Both the position numbers and the translations under genes were made by a program. Source: Trifolium pratense (lineage: Eukaryota; Streptophyta; Magnoliopsida; Fabales; Fabaceae). Taken from it: a DNA stretch of 64,000 bases. Shown here piece after piece: positions 24,401 to 34,123 of the stretch (position 1 is the stretch's first letter; every line of letters begins with the position of its first letter). Under the pieces are notes generated by a model. That model worked only from the letters and a program-made list of their open reading frames with translations. It did no database searches and had not been told where the DNA came from. The DNA is taken from positions 39,680,001-39,744,000 of the forward strand of contig NC_060060.1 of assembly GCF_020283565.1 (NCBI RefSeq), written 5' to 3'.

Positions 24401-24985
24401 AATTCAATGAAATCATATGTCGAGGTCGTGTCGTACAATGACGCATGTCCGACACCGGAACACATCTAATCCGAGGATAGAAAAAATCATTTCTAACATT
24501 AGAGTAAAAAAAAAAAAAAATCCAAAATCAGTTTTTATAATTGTAAAATGGCCTCTGAAGGACACAGAACAGAAAAGAATACAGCAGCATTCAAGTCAGG
24601 TAGGGTAAAGGGTATAACTGTCAATGCAATTGCTGCTGTTGGTGCACTTCCCCCTACCTTACCTACCTACTACCTTCAAGCCTCCGATCACACACACTCA
24701 TATTAACGTGTGTGTATACATAGATATTGACAATATAATAATAATGAGGAATAATGAAAAAATTGAAGAAGATGGATCTGGATCCAAACACAATCTACAA
24801 AAAAAATGATGCAAATGACATGATATATTATAAGGTGGCGGCGATCTTAAAAATAAGTGTGATAGATCGATCATGAAATAACAATGGAAATGAAAGAGAT
24901 ACGTACCGGTGGAAAAGGTTCTGTGAAATACAGAGATCCTGAGGTATGATGCGGCTCTTGAAGCCCATAACTGTCTGCAAGCCAT
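21410..24985 (-). CDS. GCSH: Glycine cleavage system H protein, mitochondrial
   Basis: Three exons on the minus strand: 24985-24907, 22618-22359 and 21538-21410, giving 155 residues. Residues 1 to about 26 ([13 protein letters not shown]..., rich in Arg and Ser and without acids) are a mitochondrial presequence. The mature part matches H protein closely: [38 protein letters not shown] and [16 protein letters not shown], with Lys87 as the lipoyl-carrying lysine, and a C terminus rich in Glu (FCEEEDSKH). The protein shuttles the aminomethyl group between the P, T and L proteins of glycine decarboxylase in photorespiration and one-carbon metabolism. A 629-bp hAT MITE occupies most of intron 2. 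The gene is divergent from the pseudouridine-kinase gene, with 320 bp between start codons. A GTGAGTGAGTGAG microsatellite lies in the 5' leader near 25000-25030. Confidence 0.96.
21701..22329. mobile_element. hAT-superfamily MITE in an intron of GCSH
   Basis: It has an 8-bp target-site duplication CTTATAAT at 21693-21700 and 22330-22337. The termini TAGAGGTGGGAACAGGC and, in reverse, TAGAGGTGGGAATAGGC are inverted repeats. Both ends carry dense subterminal GGCCTAGGC / CAGGCCAGGC motifs around an AT-rich core, the same architecture as the element at 12497-13197 but with a different motif. No transposase. It lies within intron 2 of the H-protein gene. Confidence 0.9.
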
Positions 24986-25305
24986 CTTTTTCTTCTCTCT
25001 GATGTGAGTGAGTGAGTGAGTCAGTGAATGAGTTACCGCAACTTCAGAATGAATGATCACGCTTGTGCTTATATATATAATATGCAGTATTGCGGGGTTG
25101 GTGACCGAAGAGTGCAGCTTTGCTCCATTTTGGCTTCCTCAATTTACCCTTCTTGATTGCATAAATAAGTGACATGTGGCAAAATGAAATCAAACGGCTA
25201 AGATTAAAACTCAGAATTGAGTATTTTTTTATTTATTTTAATGATGAATGAAAAATAAAGAAAACACACCACCTCTAATTTAAGAAAAACACAAGAACGA
25301 GAAGA
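24986..25305. promoter_or_regulatory. Divergent promoter region between GCSH and the pseudouridine kinase gene
   Basis: Only 320 bp separate the two start codons, so both promoters and both 5' leaders must fit here. A TATATATATAATATG stretch at about 25069-25084 is a candidate TATA region for the minus-strand gene. The block GTGACATGTGGCAAAATG near 25168 is part of an 80-100 bp segment that recurs at 46590-46710. Confidence 0.6.
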
Positions 25306-28300
25306 ATGAAGAGCAGCAGCAACATAAGGGGAATATTGCAGCCTAATACTGCTGTGCATCCTGTGAGCTACCTGATTTCATTATTTATACCCTCCCTCAA
25401 TTTTCATTTCCATATTTATTCATATTTCCTTGTTGCAATTTGTGCAAATTTCATAATTGTTTTTGTTATTGGGTTGTAAGGTTATGCTGAGTGGTAGACA
25501 ATTGGATCATAGGGATACAGAAGCTGTGATAATTGGGGGTATGGTGTTGGATATTCATGCCACACCTTCAATCCATGCAAATCCAGGAACTACTACCCCT
25601 GGCAAGGTTAGTTATGTTATCATATCTACTGTAGTCGATTCACTTTTTTATTTATCATATCTCGGTAATCTAGAGTTCGGCCATGATGTAATTGAAGGAT
25701 GGCCAAGAATTTTTTCCACTAGGAATCGAACTCGGGCTCGTCCTAGGGGGAGCTCATTAACCACTTGAGCCCAATGCCTTGGTTTGGATTCACTTTTTTT
25801 TTTTTGTTATCCTATCAAAGTATACTATTGTTTGTTTTTATGTGCAATGCAACCTATAGTATAACTTCACCAAAAGAGCTAGAAATGTAGACAACCCATG
25901 ATAATGAAGCACAAACACATACACAGATATACCGGACACGACACCGGTAATAATGTAAGAATATAGAAGTGATTGACTGATTGTATATAATCGTGCCAGT
26001 GTCGTATCAGTGTCGGACACCAGCATGTTGCGGACACTTGGAAACACCTTTATATTCTAAGTGTCAGTGCAACATAGTTCATGATTCAGTAGTTAGTAGT
26101 TAGTAGTTATTAGTTAGTACTCACTACTTACTGTTAAGTTAAGATGATAGAGAATTGCTTTTCAGTTCTAAATGTTAAATGAAAGATGTTGCCGTGCTAG
26201 CTAAATCTTGTTAACATTTGTTTAGTGTTATTTCTATTCTTTTCATTCTATTGTCGCTGGCTATCTTAATATGGAGAGTTGCCAGGTCTATTATGTGCAA
26301 GGTGGTGTTGCAAGGAATGTAGCAGAATGTATGTCAAAGCTAGGAGCAAAGCCATACATGATCAGTGCTCTTGGGTTTGACATGGCTGGTAAAATTCTTA
26401 TAATTATCTCGAAACATATTAAGTTTTATCTTCTAGCATTTCTCATTATTAAGACTCGAGAGTTTAGAGGTGCCACTTGATGGCATTTTAAGTTGACCTA
26501 AAGTGAAATTTATCTGCTATTCTTACTAGAAACATTTCTCTGGTTCATTTATCTAAAATTTGGATATACATTTTCGTTCTACTTACTACTTATGGACTAA
26601 AGCACAAAACTATGTTGTTTTTAATAAAGCAAGATAGTCAATTAATCTAATTAGAATTATGTAAAACCTTCCACTAATTGACTACCGTAACATTCTAGAT
26701 TTGACTGGACCCATAAGTCGCTTACTTACATAGTGAGGCTTCACGAACTTTTCAGACTACCTTTTAAAACATGGATTCATAATTATCATATTAGATTTTC
26801 TACTATTAGATAACTTGTAAAATACTTATATTAATGATTCTTGAGTGACTGAAAACATCCAATAATCTGAAATAGTAGATAATAATTTTCATTAGCGTGT
26901 AATGGGAAGATGATAATTGAGAAACCAACGAGTACGTTATAAATTCTCTCTAGTTATATACTTGTAACGCAAAACAGTCAAGAAGCTTCAACGTTTGACT
27001 CTTAATACGATATGTGTGTATCAGAAGACAATTTGACAGGAAAGACACCAATAGTCCAGGCAAGAAATTTACAAAGTTCTTCCTTAATTTTCTCTTTATT
27101 TTTTTGCTCTAGGAAACCTACTGTTGGAACAGTGGAAAACTGCTGGCCTATCAACAGAAGGTAAGCTCTTATTTCTTTGCAGTTTATCTTTGTATAGAAT
27201 TTTCACAGGTTTTAATAAAGCAAGATAATGACGTATTGTATAATATTGAATTTGAGGTAGGTATTTTGAAGAATAAAGATATTGAGACTCCAGTTGTATG
27301 CAATATATTTGATGTCAATGGCGAGGTAGCTGCTGGTGTTGCTAGTGTGGAAGCTCTTGTAAGTTGATCATTAAAGTATTAAGCTATCAAGTAATCTCAA
27401 AACTTAAGCAAGCTAAAAATAAAAGACCGAAGCAGATACAAATTCTCATTTGTTATGTTGTTGCAGGAAAAATATCTGACACCTGACTGGATCTTACGCT
27501 ACAAGAGCACTTTACTTTCTGCTCCAGTGTTGATGGTTGATGCAAATTTGAGTGGTCCTTCCCTTGAAACTTCTTGTAAAAGTAATTGCATTTAATCTTT
27601 TAATTATCTCCACATCTGTCTCTACTGCATTATAAACTCACTACAAATTCTATATCGTTTGGTTCATAAATATCTTTGTTCTCAGTGGCGGCTGACACGG
27701 GGTGCCCTGTCTGGTTTGAGCCGGTATCAGTTACTAAATCCCGAAGAATCAGTTCTATTGCCAAGTATGTGAGTGCCATGCTTCATACAAACATGATATT
27801 CTTTCTCAAATCTATTTCATGGTTTGGGAAAAAAATCCCTAAATATAAACTTGTTTTAAATTACTAGATACATTTATTATTTTTTTCAAATATACTCATA
27901 ATTTTTTTATTTTTATTTTTTTGATCAGAAAATATACTCCCAATTAATACTGCTAAATATTTTGGGAGATGAGAAGTTAGAGTTGAACAGGTCGATATAA
28001 ATAAGACATATTAAACACACTATATACTCTTTATTGACTGAACTGTATACTTTTTCTTAATGAGGTGAGGAGTGCTAGGCACACTCGCTTTAACACCATT
28101 TTTCAACACATACTCTCTTATCAGGTGATGTTCATGTGGATCCTACCATTTTGGAAACGTGCCCCACATAAAGTGGTGGGACCCACATGGTTTCCCCCAA
28201 TAAGCGAGTAAGTGTTGGAAAGAGTGTTAAAGTAATTGTTCCTAGCACTCCTATATGTGAAAAATTGCAAAATGAGCTATAATAAGGGACAAAGGTAGTT

Positions 28301-30396
28301 GAAAATAGTTGTTGCGGTATCAGAAACACTTTCCTGGTGTCGTCTTGAATTGTTGATATTCGATTATTTTTTAATGAAGTCATCAATAGCATTCATTCAA
28401 CCTGCTGCTAGCATCACTAAAAAATTCTTTAGATGTATTACACCGCACATCACACTTGTTTAAATTTATCAAAATTCAATGCTGTTTGTGCCTATAAAAT
28501 TCATCAATTGTGTGTATACTTTTTTTGGGATTAACATGTGTGCATGCTTTGTTTAGGTAACTTTTGCTTCTCCAAATGAAGATGAGCTTATTGCAATGGC
28601 AAATGCTTTATCTGGCAGCGATGAGTTCCGCCCACTTAAAGAAAACCATAAAAAAGATGACCTATCAGCAGGATCTTTGTTTCAAATACTGAAACCAGCA
28701 GTGTTGGTTTTGCTAGAAAAAGGCATTAAAGTGGTCCTGGTGACCGTAGGTTCAAATGGAGTGTTTTTATGCAGTAAAGGAGGCCCAAGTTGCTTTAAAA
28801 CTCTTGTAGCGAAAACAAATCGAAGTGGTTTTAGTGGACAACTATACAAGGCTGTTATGCAAAATTTTCCACCTAATTGTTATTCTGGTTTTTCAGAACT
28901 TGATAGAAGTAATCGTCTCTTTGCTGTGCACTTGCCGTCGCTCCCTGCTTCAGTTGTGAGGCTTACCGGGGCTGGTGATTGCTTAGTTGGTGGAACACTC
29001 GCATCAATTTGTGCAGGATTAGATATAATGCAAAGTGTGTCTGTTGGCATTGCAGTGGCTAAAGCTGCTGTTGAGGTGGAGGCAAATGTCCCTTCTTCTT
29101 TTAGTTTAGCTGCCATTGCGGGTAAGATTTTATCTATGCATTTAATTATAGTCTATGTAACACTGACACTTGAGATCGAAGGTGTGTCCGGTGTCTGACA
29201 CGTGTTAGTGTCCATCACTGACACGTATGACATTCAATCACTTTTTTTTTAAGAGGGACATTCAATCACTTTTATTTTCTTAAATTATTACAATTGTCAA
29301 CATATCAGTGTTAGACTGTCAGTATCGTATCAGTGTATGTGTCAATGCTTCATAGATTAAAGTCATGTCTATTTGCTTCGTTGTTACATATCTGTTGATA
29401 GCCATATTCATATGCATGTAGAATCAAACCAGTGTTTAACTATGCAAAATTCATATGAAGCCCGATAAGTATTTATTTAGATTCTCATGAGAATTGCAAA
29501 AATAGGAGGAACCTTATGAAGCCTGTGATGTGGTCATTTCTACTAAAGACAAATTTATCAATAGAAAAGAATCGTACAAATAGTGTTATATATTGAACTC
29601 AATGAAGATTTAGACAACAGAACCTCTAACCAATTAATTGACAGCTTTCAATCATATGGCCTCTTATGATCTGATGAGCGATAAAAAAGTTTGAAAGTAA
29701 ATTCCGTATGTTGTATATATCAACAGACATTGGAATATATACAGTTAGCCATGATGTGTGACTAAGTTTGCCCTCATGTTAGTGAACTTTATGTGTAAGT
29801 GTAATGGAGAGGTTGGAAATTTGCTATAAACAGCCGAGGTTTCACATTAGAGCTAGAAATGAGTTGAGCCAAGTAGAAATTGGTTCAACTCGGCTCAATA
29901 AGAATTGGTTTATTGAAGTTCAACTTGGATTTGTGATGATATTTTTTTAGTTAATAATCTGCTAGCTAGCAGTTTGACCTTCTTTTTTTTTTTTGTGTAA
30001 ACCGGGTATCCTCTGCACGCAACTGTAAAGACTAATTCCTCGAGCTTTGTGGGACTCAAATTGGTGGCATATTCTCCCTATGAGATTTAACTCCACTGCA
30101 TGCCCAAACCAGGGATCAAACCCATAACCTTGGTTAAGCTAGAAGAGACCCGTGTCATCTCATCTAAGTGCTCTTGGGTTGTGGTCTGACTTTGTTTTAT
30201 AGAACTAGAAGTTTGACTTTTACAAATATAGAATTAATTAATTCTTTTCAATTATGAGTTTAATATTTTTGTAAGGTTTTAATTATTGATGAATAAATCA
30301 TGGGAGTTGTGTGATATTTTGTTCTTCTGTCGCGCAGATGATGCCAAGTCTGTATTTTGTCATGCAAAAGTGCTCTTTCACCAATCAATGTTGTAG
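25306..30396 (+). CDS. PUKI: Peroxisomal pseudouridine kinase-like PfkB-family kinase
   Basis: Nine exons: 25306-25362, 25481-25606, 26286-26388, 27113-27160, 27261-27358, 27467-27581, 27686-27768, 28557-29121 and 30338-30396, giving 417 residues with intact phases. PfkB features: substrate-side IIGGMVLDIHA near residue 36, QGGVARNVAECMSKLGA, the central VTFASPNEDEL, and the ATP-site/catalytic motif TGAGDCLVGG with Asp351 as the expected base. The C terminus ends Ser-Met-Leu, a peroxisomal PTS1 signal. The Arabidopsis orthologue is, from memory, a peroxisomal pseudouridine kinase with the same SML ending, which feeds pseudouridine monophosphate to a glycosidase during RNA catabolism. Intron 2 holds a SINE and a GACAC-type repeat, intron 7 a MITE, and intron 8 another GACAC-type repeat and a SINE. 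The alternative reading, a generic ribokinase-like sugar kinase, is less likely. Confidence 0.88.
25655..25800 (-). repeat. tRNA-derived SINE, family C, copy 1
   Basis: On the minus strand it reads TTGGGCTCAAGTGGTTAATG (A box), CCCGAGTTCGATTCCTAGTGG (B box), then TTCTTGGCCATCC. It lies in intron 2 of the kinase gene. The plus-strand copy at 45290-45460 has the same modules. Confidence 0.65.
25905..26075. repeat. GACAC-rich interspersed repeat
   Basis: Repeated GACAC/GTGTC words: CCGGACACGACACCGG, then GTGCCAGTGTCGTATCAGTG, then TCGGACACC. The two halves are roughly inverted. Related sequences occur near 24420-24465, 29159-29345 and 57045-57120, so this is a small dispersed family. Confidence 0.5.
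28069..28252. mobile_element. MITE with AGGAGTGCTAGG termini
   Basis: The left end AGGAGTGCTAGGCACACTC...CTTTAACAC and the right end GTGTTAAAG...CCTAGCACTCCT are inverted repeats of about 30 bp. Length 184 bp, no coding sequence. It sits in intron 7 of the kinase gene. The target-site duplication is not clear, so the superfamily is left open. Confidence 0.65.
29159..29345. repeat. GACAC-rich interspersed repeat, second copy
   Basis: CACTGACACTTGAGATCGAA, then GTGTCTGACACGTGTTAGTG, and on the far side CAGTATCGTATCAGTG. It is related to 25905-26075 and lies in intron 8 of the kinase gene. Confidence 0.45.
29990..30190 (-). repeat. SINE-like repeat, minus orientation
   Basis: On the minus strand: CACAACCCAAGAGCACTTAG (A-box-like), then ATGGGTTTGATCCCTGGTTT (clear B box), then a conserved body ending in a T run at 29980-29995, which is the A tail on the minus strand. 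Within intron 8 of the kinase gene. Confidence 0.5.
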
Positions 30397-30794
30397 ATTT
30401 TGAATGAGGAAGGAAGGATCATATTAACAACCTCCTTTGGAGCCTACAAAGTATGGTACATCACCCCAAGTTTTCATGCATTAGAAATCTAATTTTGGAA
30501 TCCAATGAGTTGGATGCACTAACATGCTTTACTACTGCGTACTAATACTAATCATTTCACTAAATTTCTTTTAACAAATATTTCTCTGAAATGGGATGTG
30601 CTCATTTTACTTTCTTTTTTTTTCCTTTTTTTCTTTCCTTATAAATAAAAATAGATGTTGCAAGGGTAGCCACATCTTGTACTTCATTTCAATATTTTCA
30701 TTATATATTCCTCATAGCCTGGATTTTGCTTTTTTTTGTACTTAACGTTAGTCGTAGCCTTATTGTAACCATGATTGATAAGGAAATGCAATAG

Positions 30795-30975
30795 GAAATT
30801 TTCTCATTTCACACACTCACTTTCTCCCCTACCCCCTAGCAATTCGGAAAATGTTTTCCGAATTTTTTATAGTGTAAATTTTACACTAGAAAAACAGTTC
30901 GGAACATATTTTCCGAATTTTTTTGCGCGCTAGGGGAGTAGGCGAGAAAGTGAGTGGGTGGGATGAGAAAATTTC
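30795..30975. mobile_element. Mutator-like MITE, 9-bp duplication
   Basis: A long imperfect hairpin: GAAATTTTCTCAT...CACTCACTTTCTC on the left pairs with GAGAAAGTGAGTG...ATGAGAAAATTTC on the right. A central AATTCGGAAAA...TTTTCCGAATT element is present on each arm. A 9-bp target-site duplication, ATGCAATAG, lies at 30786-30794 and 30976-30984, the length typical of Mutator-like elements. No coding sequence. Confidence 0.8.
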
Positions 30976-30984
30976 ATGCAATAG

Positions 30985-31776
30985 CCTTATTGTAACCATG
31001 ATTATGGATCTGCTCTACATTCCAACCTATGCGAAAAACCACACTTATTCACACCTATATCTATATATTACTAGTATAACTTGCGCACGGGTTAATTTTC
31101 ACTCATAAAAATATAAATTATTTAGATTATAATTTTAAATTGTATTTTTGATTAAGTATAACTTCATTTTCATGTATTAAGTGTAATTAGTTTGGTTTAA
31201 ACAACAAACAATAAAAATGTAATTTATATTAAATAATTAATGTCAATCAAATCATTGTTAGGGATGTCAATGGAGCATGGGCATCCACTGCCCTATCAGA
31301 TTGCCCCTATTTCCATCCTCATTTCCCGCCTTCTCCCCATCCTTATCCTCGTGGATCAGCATGGTTTTCCATTAGCATAAAAAATGAATAAATTTCTATT
31401 ATTTTTAATCCACTCATTAAAAAAGAAAATAAAGTTTTACTATAAAACAAAAAAATATTATAAAGTTATCTTCCAAAAAAAAAAAATATTATAAAGTTAT
31501 TGTAAGCATTACATACAAAAGAAGTTTCCTTTTCAATGATTTGCTAATATTGGTTATATAGAAATGACGTTGCCACATATGCCTCCGGTGAGTGATGGAA
31601 TGTCACCTAATTAACGGAAGAATGATAGAATGATACCTAGGAAATGATTCATGAGAGAGAAACTCTAGAAACATATTATATATATATATATATATATACA
31701 AGTTTCTCTGTCATGATCTTTCTCTTAGGTTGCAATCTCTCATTAATATATTTGTTCATTTCCTATATGGCAAATG
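30985..31776. other. Intergenic, no gene seen
   Basis: AT-rich sequence with a (TA)n run near 31676-31698. A stretch near 31265-31370 (GGGATGTCAATGGAGCATGG, then CCCATCCTTATCCTCGTGGA) resembles known dispersed plant repeats but is not assignable. Confidence 0.4.
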
Positions 31777-32280
31777 CTAGGAGTCCTTTACTATGAATTC
31801 TTTCACAAAATAATTTCGCATATAACAAAAAATCAATTTAGTTAGTTTCACATGACGATCAAAAATCCCCTCCAAAACAATTGTCCCATTGCTACCGATC
31901 TCGCGCACATCGTCATTAACATTGACATCGTCATTAACAGTGAGATCGTCATTAACAACATCATTATCAATGGCATCCTTTCGCTTTTTCTTTCGCGCTT
32001 TCCTTTTCTTTGGAGGAGGACCTTTTCTCTTTCTTATATGACTCTTGTACAGCATCCAAAGAAAGACAAAACATGCTACAACCAATGATATTGACAATTG
32101 AATCACCTTGCTCACATCAACTTCCCTTGGTGTAGTGATTTCCATAAAAGGCTGAGGAACATCATGACCCAGGAATCTATCACTATTATTAGGTTGTGGC
32201 GGCATAGCAAAACCATTGTCATCATAAGTAAATTCACCTTCTGCATGAAGTGAAGCCCCCGAAACAGGACTTTCACTATG
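31777..32280 (-). CDS. Unrecognised membrane-anchored ORF, possibly an exon fragment
   Basis: A minus-strand frame of 142 codons from the first ATG at 32205 to a stop at 31777. The frame stays open upstream to about 32280, where ATTATTTTGACAG could be a splice acceptor. The peptide has a hydrophilic N-terminal part (FLGHDVPQPFMEITTPRE), one probable membrane segment around residues 34-51 (VIQLSISLVVACFVFLWML), then a strongly basic stretch (KRKGPPPKKRKARKKKRK) and an acidic Asn/Asp/Val repeat (NDDVNVNDD). The order TM-basic fits a single-pass protein with a positively charged cytosolic side. I do not recognise the family. It may be a captured or terminal exon, and no partner exon was found upstream. 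Confidence 0.35.
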   Translation of the reverse strand, partial: HSESPVSGASLHAEGEFTYDDNGFAMPPQPNNSDRFLGHDVPQPFMEITTPREVDVSKVIQLSISLVVACFVFLWMLYKSHIRKRKGPPPKKRKARKKKRKDAIDNDVVNDDLTVNDDVNVNDDVREIGSNGTIVLEGIFDRHVKLTKLIFCYMRNYFVKEFIVKDS

Positions 32281-34123
32281 CTGTCAAAATAATACAAATT
32301 CCTGTCCAGATTAATATTTTATATTTTGTGCAACAAAAAACAGTGCAATTTATACATGCATTCAAATTCATAGCATTCACACAATATACAAATCATAGAA
32401 ATCAAATCTCAAAAAATTATCTGGTCATCTTAAATTATGTTGGAGAAATGAAAAAAAAAAATAAGACTACACCAGAGGCATTAAGCTATTAATATAGTGT
32501 CCAATGGTTACGTGATTCAAGTAACATTTTATCTTAAAACCCCCAAAGATTTAATTCCATTATGTTGATATTCTGCTATGGTCCTCTAAGCATAATTTTT
32601 TTCCTTGGCTATGAAACAAAACAAGCTTCAATTTATGCATAAAAAAGAAAAAACATAATTTAACTGAACTCCGGAAGAAACAGAAAAAAAATAAGTCATA
32701 GATATGATCAAGGCCAGAGGATAAAATTTGCAATTGGAGAAAATTTACAATTGAATCTCAAACAAAAACAGAAGAGAAAAATAGGAAAAGGAGAACGAGT
32801 TTTTAAACAAAAAGAAAAATAAGACGTCTCTTTCGAGGTGTGAAATGATAAATATTCTCCTATTTCAGACTCCTAACTGTAATTTTAAATAGAAGATATT
32901 GTAACATCGATTATCAACATCACCATAATATATACTCGATTCTTAAAAGATTACATATAAGTGTTACTTTTGTGCTAAAAATATTGCATGTAAACTGCCA
33001 TTACTTACGGTCATTGTGTACCTAAACCGTACTTTTGTGCTACTAATTTTTTATTTTATTTTTAGAATATCTACTTTAATATGATTTAATCGAACATGCA
33101 TGAAGTTACCAAGTTTGATCTAATAAAGAGAGATTTAGATAGTATGTTATAGGTCCTGAATTCGATTCTCAACACATTGTAAAATAAAATAAAAAATCGG
33201 ATATACATGAAAATTAATTTGACCGAAAATTTTAATAAGGAAATTCGTACTGTATTACCTTTTTAATTATCTCTTTTTCAATCACATTTAAATAAGATTA
33301 ACCTTTTTTAAAAACAAAAAATGGCTATATATATGCAAAGTTACCACAAAATAGAAAAAACCCATGGCTATTAGTTTTAGTGCCTCTCTTTCCCACTATA
33401 TACATACAATACATACACGTCTTTTACGCTACCACCGACCGTCCTCTCCTTCCCGCTCACCAAACCTAAAACCTCCTCCTCTCCTCCTTTAGTACAGGTG
33501 CGTCCTATTCGCTTCTCTTCTTCCTTTTCATCATCGCACACTATTTTCGCATTATCATCGTTATTATTATTATTATTATATTATATTAATAAATAACTTT
33601 CCGTTGCGCCGTTCCGATTTTGCTGCTTTACCGTTTACTCATCGCTTCATGTTCTTATCTTTTCTCTTTCTCTTTCGTTTTTTCTAATTAATTCTCTGAT
33701 TTCTTTCGATCATTATTTTTGTTCCGATAATACTACGGAGTAGTTTTTTTTTTTTTTTTTGTAACCGGCGTTTTTGTTTTTTAAATTTTTGCTCACAAAC
33801 GAAATCGTATTTTAGGTCAAATTTGTTTCAACTAGGTCAATCGATTTTGATTCAAATTTTATAAATATCCTCAAAACGTTTGCTTAATATTATATATTTA
33901 ATATTTAATTTGTTTTTAGTATTTGTTTTGACAGATTTTTAAGTACTGGAATTTCAAATAATTATGATTGATAGTTGAAAATTGATAAATTACTGATTAT
34001 TAGGTCAAACTCGCGAAGAACATTTGGGATAAGACTGTAAGTATGCAATGCATGTTTTTTTTCTTCTTTTAATCCTAATTTGACAGAATAGTATAGTATA
34101 GAGTTTATAGAAATACCGTACCG
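32281..34123. other. Upstream region of the DCD gene
   Basis: No gene seen. CT-rich leader-like sequence at 33410-33500 (CCTCCTCCTCTCCTCCTTT), followed by ACAGGTGCGT, could be a 5' untranslated exon with a donor, leaving a 5' leader intron of about 600 bp before the start codon. TATATACATACAATA at about 33398 is a candidate TATA region. Confidence 0.4.
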
